Shown: positions 61,027 to 64,000 of the stretch, in pieces
How positions within the stretch are numbered: the first letter of the stretch is position 1
Layout of the letters: each line of letters starts with the position of its first letter
Source: an uncultured Verrucomicrobiota bacterium
GTDB taxonomy: Bacteria > Verrucomicrobiota > Kiritimatiellia > CAIVKH01
DNA length: 64,000 nucleotides
Assembly (NCBI GenBank): GCA_937873455.1
Contig: CALMYG010000160.1
Coordinates: forward strand, 62,001 to 126,000
Direction: 5' to 3'
Program-made: the position numbers and the translations under genes
Notes under the pieces: model-generated
What the model saw: the letters and a program-made list of their open reading frames with translations, nothing else
What the model was told of the DNA's origin: nothing
Database searches by the model: none

Positions 61027-62004
61027 ATGATGAACATGTATCCTGTAAAATTATCGCCGGTTTACAAAGACTACCTGTGGGGTGGCGACCGCATTCCCCG
61101 GGTCTTCAAGCGCGAGCATGCGCCGGGTGGCTTGATTGCCGAATCGTGGGAGGTATCCGATCGATCCGACGGCATGGGGGTGGTGACCAACGGTGCGCTG
61201 GCGGGAAAATCCTTCGCGGACCTGATACAACTCTGGGGGCGCAACCTGCTGGGAGCGCGGGTGGCGGGCGACCGTTTTCCGCTTCTGATCAAGCTGATTG
61301 ACGCCCGTGAGCGATTGAGCGTGCAGGTGCATCCCAACGACGAAACGGCGGCGAAGTATGGCGGCGAAGCCAAGACCGAATGCTGGTACATCCTCGAGGC
61401 GGATTCCGGGGCCGGCGTGTATGCCGGGTTCAAGCCGGGTGTTGATGCCGCGGCCTACGCAGCGGCGGTTGCGCAGGGCGCCACGGGAAATCTGCTCAAC
61501 CACATACCGGTTCAAGCGGGCGACGCCGTATTTATTCCCGGCGGACTCGTTCACGCCATTGATGCCGGTTGTCTGATTCTGGAAGTGCAGCAAAATTCCA
61601 ATACCACCTATCGCATTGATGACTGGGGCAGGGTGGGGGCGGATGGCCAGCCGCGTGCATTGCATGTTCAACAGGCCGCTCAAGTTATTCGCTGGGACAT
61701 CACCGGCGATCCCCGGGTCACGCCGCGCGCATTGTCCGATGGTTCGGGCAATCTCCGGCATCGCCTGGTCGAGTCGCCGTTCTTTCTTCTCGATAGAATC
61801 GACCTTCAGCGACCACAACAGATCGATGGTCGGGACGAAAGTTTTATCGCGTTGTTTATTGCTTCCGGTACGGCATGTCTGGAATGGCCGGGCGGCCATG
61901 AAATATTGGTCTCCGGATCATCCTGCCTGGTTCCGGCGGCCCTGCGCGGTGCGCTGGTAACGTCATCAGATCGAGCGGTGATGCTGCACGTGACCGTTCC
62001 GTGA
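61027..62004 (+). CDS. Class I mannose-6-phosphate isomerase-like protein
   Basis: A 325-residue cupin-type zinc isomerase. The opening PVYKDYLWGGDRIPR, zinc ligands in VQVHPND and KTECWYIL, the His of LVHAIDAG and the Arg text NSNTTYRIDDWGR all match ManA of the short bacterial type. Would interconvert mannose and fructose 6-phosphates after the ROK kinase. Ribosome site GGAAAGAGAG. Convergent with the partial DUF2961 gene. Confidence 0.9.
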   Translation: MMNMYPVKLSPVYKDYLWGGDRIPRVFKREHAPGGLIAESWEVSDRSDGMGVVTNGALAGKSFADLIQLWGRNLLGARVAGDRFPLLIKLIDARERLSVQVHPNDETAAKYGGEAKTECWYILEADSGAGVYAGFKPGVDAAAYAAAVAQGATGNLLNHIPVQAGDAVFIPGGLVHAIDAGCLILEVQQNSNTTYRIDDWGRVGADGQPRALHVQQAAQVIRWDITGDPRVTPRALSDGSGNLRHRLVESPFFLLDRIDLQRPQQIDGRDESFIALFIASGTACLEWPGGHEILVSGSSCLVPAALRGALVTSSDRAVMLHVTVP

Positions 62005-62036
62005 CGTACATCCTGCTTCGAGCGGAGCACCTGCTT

Positions 62037-64000
62037 TTACCGCAGCAATCCGGTCATGATTCTCGAAAATGCCGGCCATCCGATTAATGGGAAGTCGAAG
62101 TCCTGGCGGTAATAATAGGTGCCTTGGTAATACCCCCAGTCAAGACCGCGTACCGGATACGATTTGGATTGCACCAGAATGAACGCATTGGGAATGCCGC
62201 CGATGTAAGGGGCATCGGGTACGCCGCGCGGAACGTCTCGCAGGCCGATCGCCTGCCAATTGGGTGGTCCGGCTGGCGCGGTCCGCCAACCCCCGTCCAC
62301 CGTTCGGCTGCACCAGGTTCCGGGGCCGGTGCCCGCGAGTCCCTCATGGGTGCGCACACCTGCTTGCACCCACGGTTCGCCGCGCACCATCTCAACCTGA
62401 GCGGCCAATTGTTGTAATCCGTTGGTTAACTCCAGCCCGGCCGCGAACAGGTTGTAAGGATGATCACCGGACAATACCAATTGGTTGTTCAGCCATAGCC
62501 GTCCGCGTCCGTTTACGTTAAGCCCGACAATCGCCCGGTTTGGTTCTTCGTAAAACCATTCCAGCAGGCGGGCCTGCTCGCGAGCCGTCTCCCCGTGATG
62601 CCCGTCACGGTATGGTTGGTAGTGCGCGTTTCCTATCGACTCGCCCCCCAGGCGCCGGTATTCGAGATGCCGCAGTTGCCACACTCCGTTTTCTTCCGCG
62701 TCGGGATAACGCTCCTGGTATTCTTCCACCAGGCGCATCGCGCCATGAAAATCATTGGCCCTTTCCAGCTCGATGAGCTGGAGGAGGGTGGTCGGCCGAT
62801 TGTGAGGATGCTCGACCGCGCGGCGAGCGGCTCGATCCGATCCGACCGGGGTAACGCCGGTCGGCCGTTCGAGGTAGAAGTAGGCTACGCTTTGGAACCA
62901 TCCATTCACCGGCAGCCCGGTGTGTTCGTCGTTCATGCGCTCAAAGTCCATTTGGAAGAAGCTGTTGAAAGACACCGGGTCGGGGTGCTGATGACGGAAT
63001 TGCGCAACGCGGAAGGGGGCCCGGTCAAAACTCGCGTTCAACGCCCCGAAGACCGATCCGCGATAATACCAACCGCCATTAAAATAATCCTCCAGCCCGG
63101 TGCCCAGCCAAACCGGGTTCGGATTGCCGTCCACCCACATCCGTTCATCGCCTTCGAGTATCCACCAGGATTGATCGGTTCCGGTGATTCCGAGAAAACA
63201 TCCCAGGAATTTGCCGCGGCCGTTCACGCGGGTGATGAGATGCGGTTGTCCGCCGCCCGGGCCGGAGCGCCGGAATTCGCCATGCAGATAGCCTGCTCCA
63301 GGCAATCGTTCGTCAACATGTTCGGAATGAAATCGCACGGTGATCGCTCGATCCGCGGCATTCTCGACTTCGATGCGAATCGAATCGGCGAAGGGCATCG
63401 GCAGTCGGCTGGAAAAGCCGCCTTCTCCGCTGGTGAACCACCAGGAGCCGTAGGCGCGTTTTCGCCAGCCGTTGGCAAAGAAGTCACCGAGCGGAGCCTC
63501 AATGCTTGGCGCAGTCTGCCCGTCATAATAAACCCGCAACACCGTGTCCTGAAGAAGGAATTCCTGGTCGAGGCGCGTCCACGCCTCCGCGTTGGCCGGC
63601 TCCACGAGCAGGTTCCATGCGGTGACGGTACCAACACCCGATTTCGAAAAAACATCGGCGCGCTGACCGGGGTCGATGACCGCGCTTACCGCCTCCGGCG
63701 GCAGGATAACCTCATGGGATTCAATCGCCTCGGTCCAAGCCTTGCCAACTTCGCCGGCCGCCGTAAGTTGTTCCGGCGTCAGTACGCGCGGATAACTTTC
63801 CACCTCGGCGCCGGAAGGAAACGTTTCGGCGGCGATTTGGAAGAATATGCGGCGGGGTCCCCAGAAGGGATGAACATTGGGCTCCCGGGTTTCAATCCGG
63901 ATCGAACGCTGGTAGGTGATCGGTATATAGCTGTAATAACACATGTTGACGTATTGGGCCAACGGCGGAACCCAGGGTTGTTTTTCACCGAACAAGGTGT
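62037..64000 (-). CDS. DUF2961/GH172-type protein, N-terminus beyond window edge
   Basis: At least 654 codons, open to the right edge. DUF2961 proteins are now placed in glycoside hydrolase family GH172 (fructofuranosidase/arabinofuranosidase type). Visible family text: PFADSIRIEVENAADR, GKFLGCFLGITGTDQSWWILEGDE, TGLEDYFNGGWYYRG, with Glu/Asp candidates in ILEGDERMWVDGNPNP. A C-terminal extension of about 250 residues follows, with a beta-rich carbohydrate-binding-like part (LNVNGRGRLWLNNQLVLSG). A TTG at 63995 opens the frame, but the missing normal N-terminus and signal peptide mean the true start is outside. Confidence 0.8.
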   Translation of the reverse strand, partial: TLFGEKQPWVPPLAQYVNMCYYSYIPITYQRSIRIETREPNVHPFWGPRRIFFQIAAETFPSGAEVESYPRVLTPEQLTAAGEVGKAWTEAIESHEVILPPEAVSAVIDPGQRADVFSKSGVGTVTAWNLLVEPANAEAWTRLDQEFLLQDTVLRVYYDGQTAPSIEAPLGDFFANGWRKRAYGSWWFTSGEGGFSSRLPMPFADSIRIEVENAADRAITVRFHSEHVDERLPGAGYLHGEFRRSGPGGGQPHLITRVNGRGKFLGCFLGITGTDQSWWILEGDERMWVDGNPNPVWLGTGLEDYFNGGWYYRGSVFGALNASFDRAPFRVAQFRHQHPDPVSFNSFFQMDFERMNDEHTGLPVNGWFQSVAYFYLERPTGVTPVGSDRAARRAVEHPHNRPTTLLQLIELERANDFHGAMRLVEEYQERYPDAEENGVWQLRHLEYRRLGGESIGNAHYQPYRDGHHGETAREQARLLEWFYEEPNRAIVGLNVNGRGRLWLNNQLVLSGDHPYNLFAAGLELTNGLQQLAAQVEMVRGEPWVQAGVRTHEGLAGTGPGTWCSRTVDGGWRTAPAGPPNWQAIGLRDVPRGVPDAPYIGGIPNAFILVQSKSYPVRGLDWGYYQGTYYYRQDFDFPLIGWPAFSRIMTGLLR

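Overview
The window looks like a chromosomal segment of a Gram-negative bacterium of the PVC group, most likely Kiritimatiellota or a related Verrucomicrobiota-like lineage. This placement is an inference, not a search result. It rests on LpxA, FabZ, OmpA, porin and secretin genes (outer membrane), an SHD1 (SLA1-homology) domain lipoprotein, a DUF2961/GH172 protein, an RG-rich protein with no obvious homologue outside such lineages, and a moderately GC-rich, tightly packed genome with many 4-base ATGA stop/start overlaps.

Layout. 1-8.4 kb: partial purN, tRNA-Val(UAC), a minus-strand operon of Mrp/HCF101-type Fe-S carrier, thioesterase and dGTPase, then OsmC, an OprO/P-like porin and a PreP-like M16 protease. 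8.5-11.3 kb: a promoter-led three-gene module of a TolQ/MotA-like channel with a long coiled-coil tail and two small one-helix partners. Only one partner has the proton-channel Asp. This is the best candidate here for an undescribed system. 11.3-17.5 kb: fabZ-lpxA-gspD-gspE-gspF in one coupled operon. 17.5-30.8 kb: mixed genes: a transglutaminase-like protein, an RG-rich protein with a hairpin leader, a nucleotide-sugar epimerase, two EEP-family phosphatases/nucleases, an OmpA protein with calcium-type repeats, dihydroorotase and a TatD-like hydrolase, a heme-handling trio (CxxCH protein, CtaB, DUF420), and an ankyrin-SHD1-nuclease lipoprotein.

30.9-43.2 kb: a long plus-strand surface-polysaccharide region. 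It has epimerase, GT2, a UGDH-like protein lacking the catalytic Cys, SDR and Gfo/Idh/MocA. A VapBC pair follows, then a nearly complete GDP-D-glycero-D-manno-heptose pathway (SIS isomerase, transaldolase, HddA-like kinase, HddC-like guanylyltransferase, GmhB-like phosphatase) interrupted by an ORF6N remnant, ending in a GT39-like membrane glycosyltransferase. 43.3-46.7 kb: DUF2294, a PEPCK-like DUF4914 protein behind a structured leader, and an SbtA-type bicarbonate transporter. 46.9-54.4 kb: arginine decarboxylase; a circularly permuted ATP-grasp/alpha-E/transglutaminase operon; nadD-rsfS; uridine phosphorylase. 54.4-64 kb: sugar and sugar-acid catabolism (Gnd, UxaC, gluconokinase, SDR reductase, LarA-like protein, ROK kinase, ManA-like isomerase) and a partial DUF2961/GH172 protein.

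All assignments come from reading motifs and context by eye. No database search was run.
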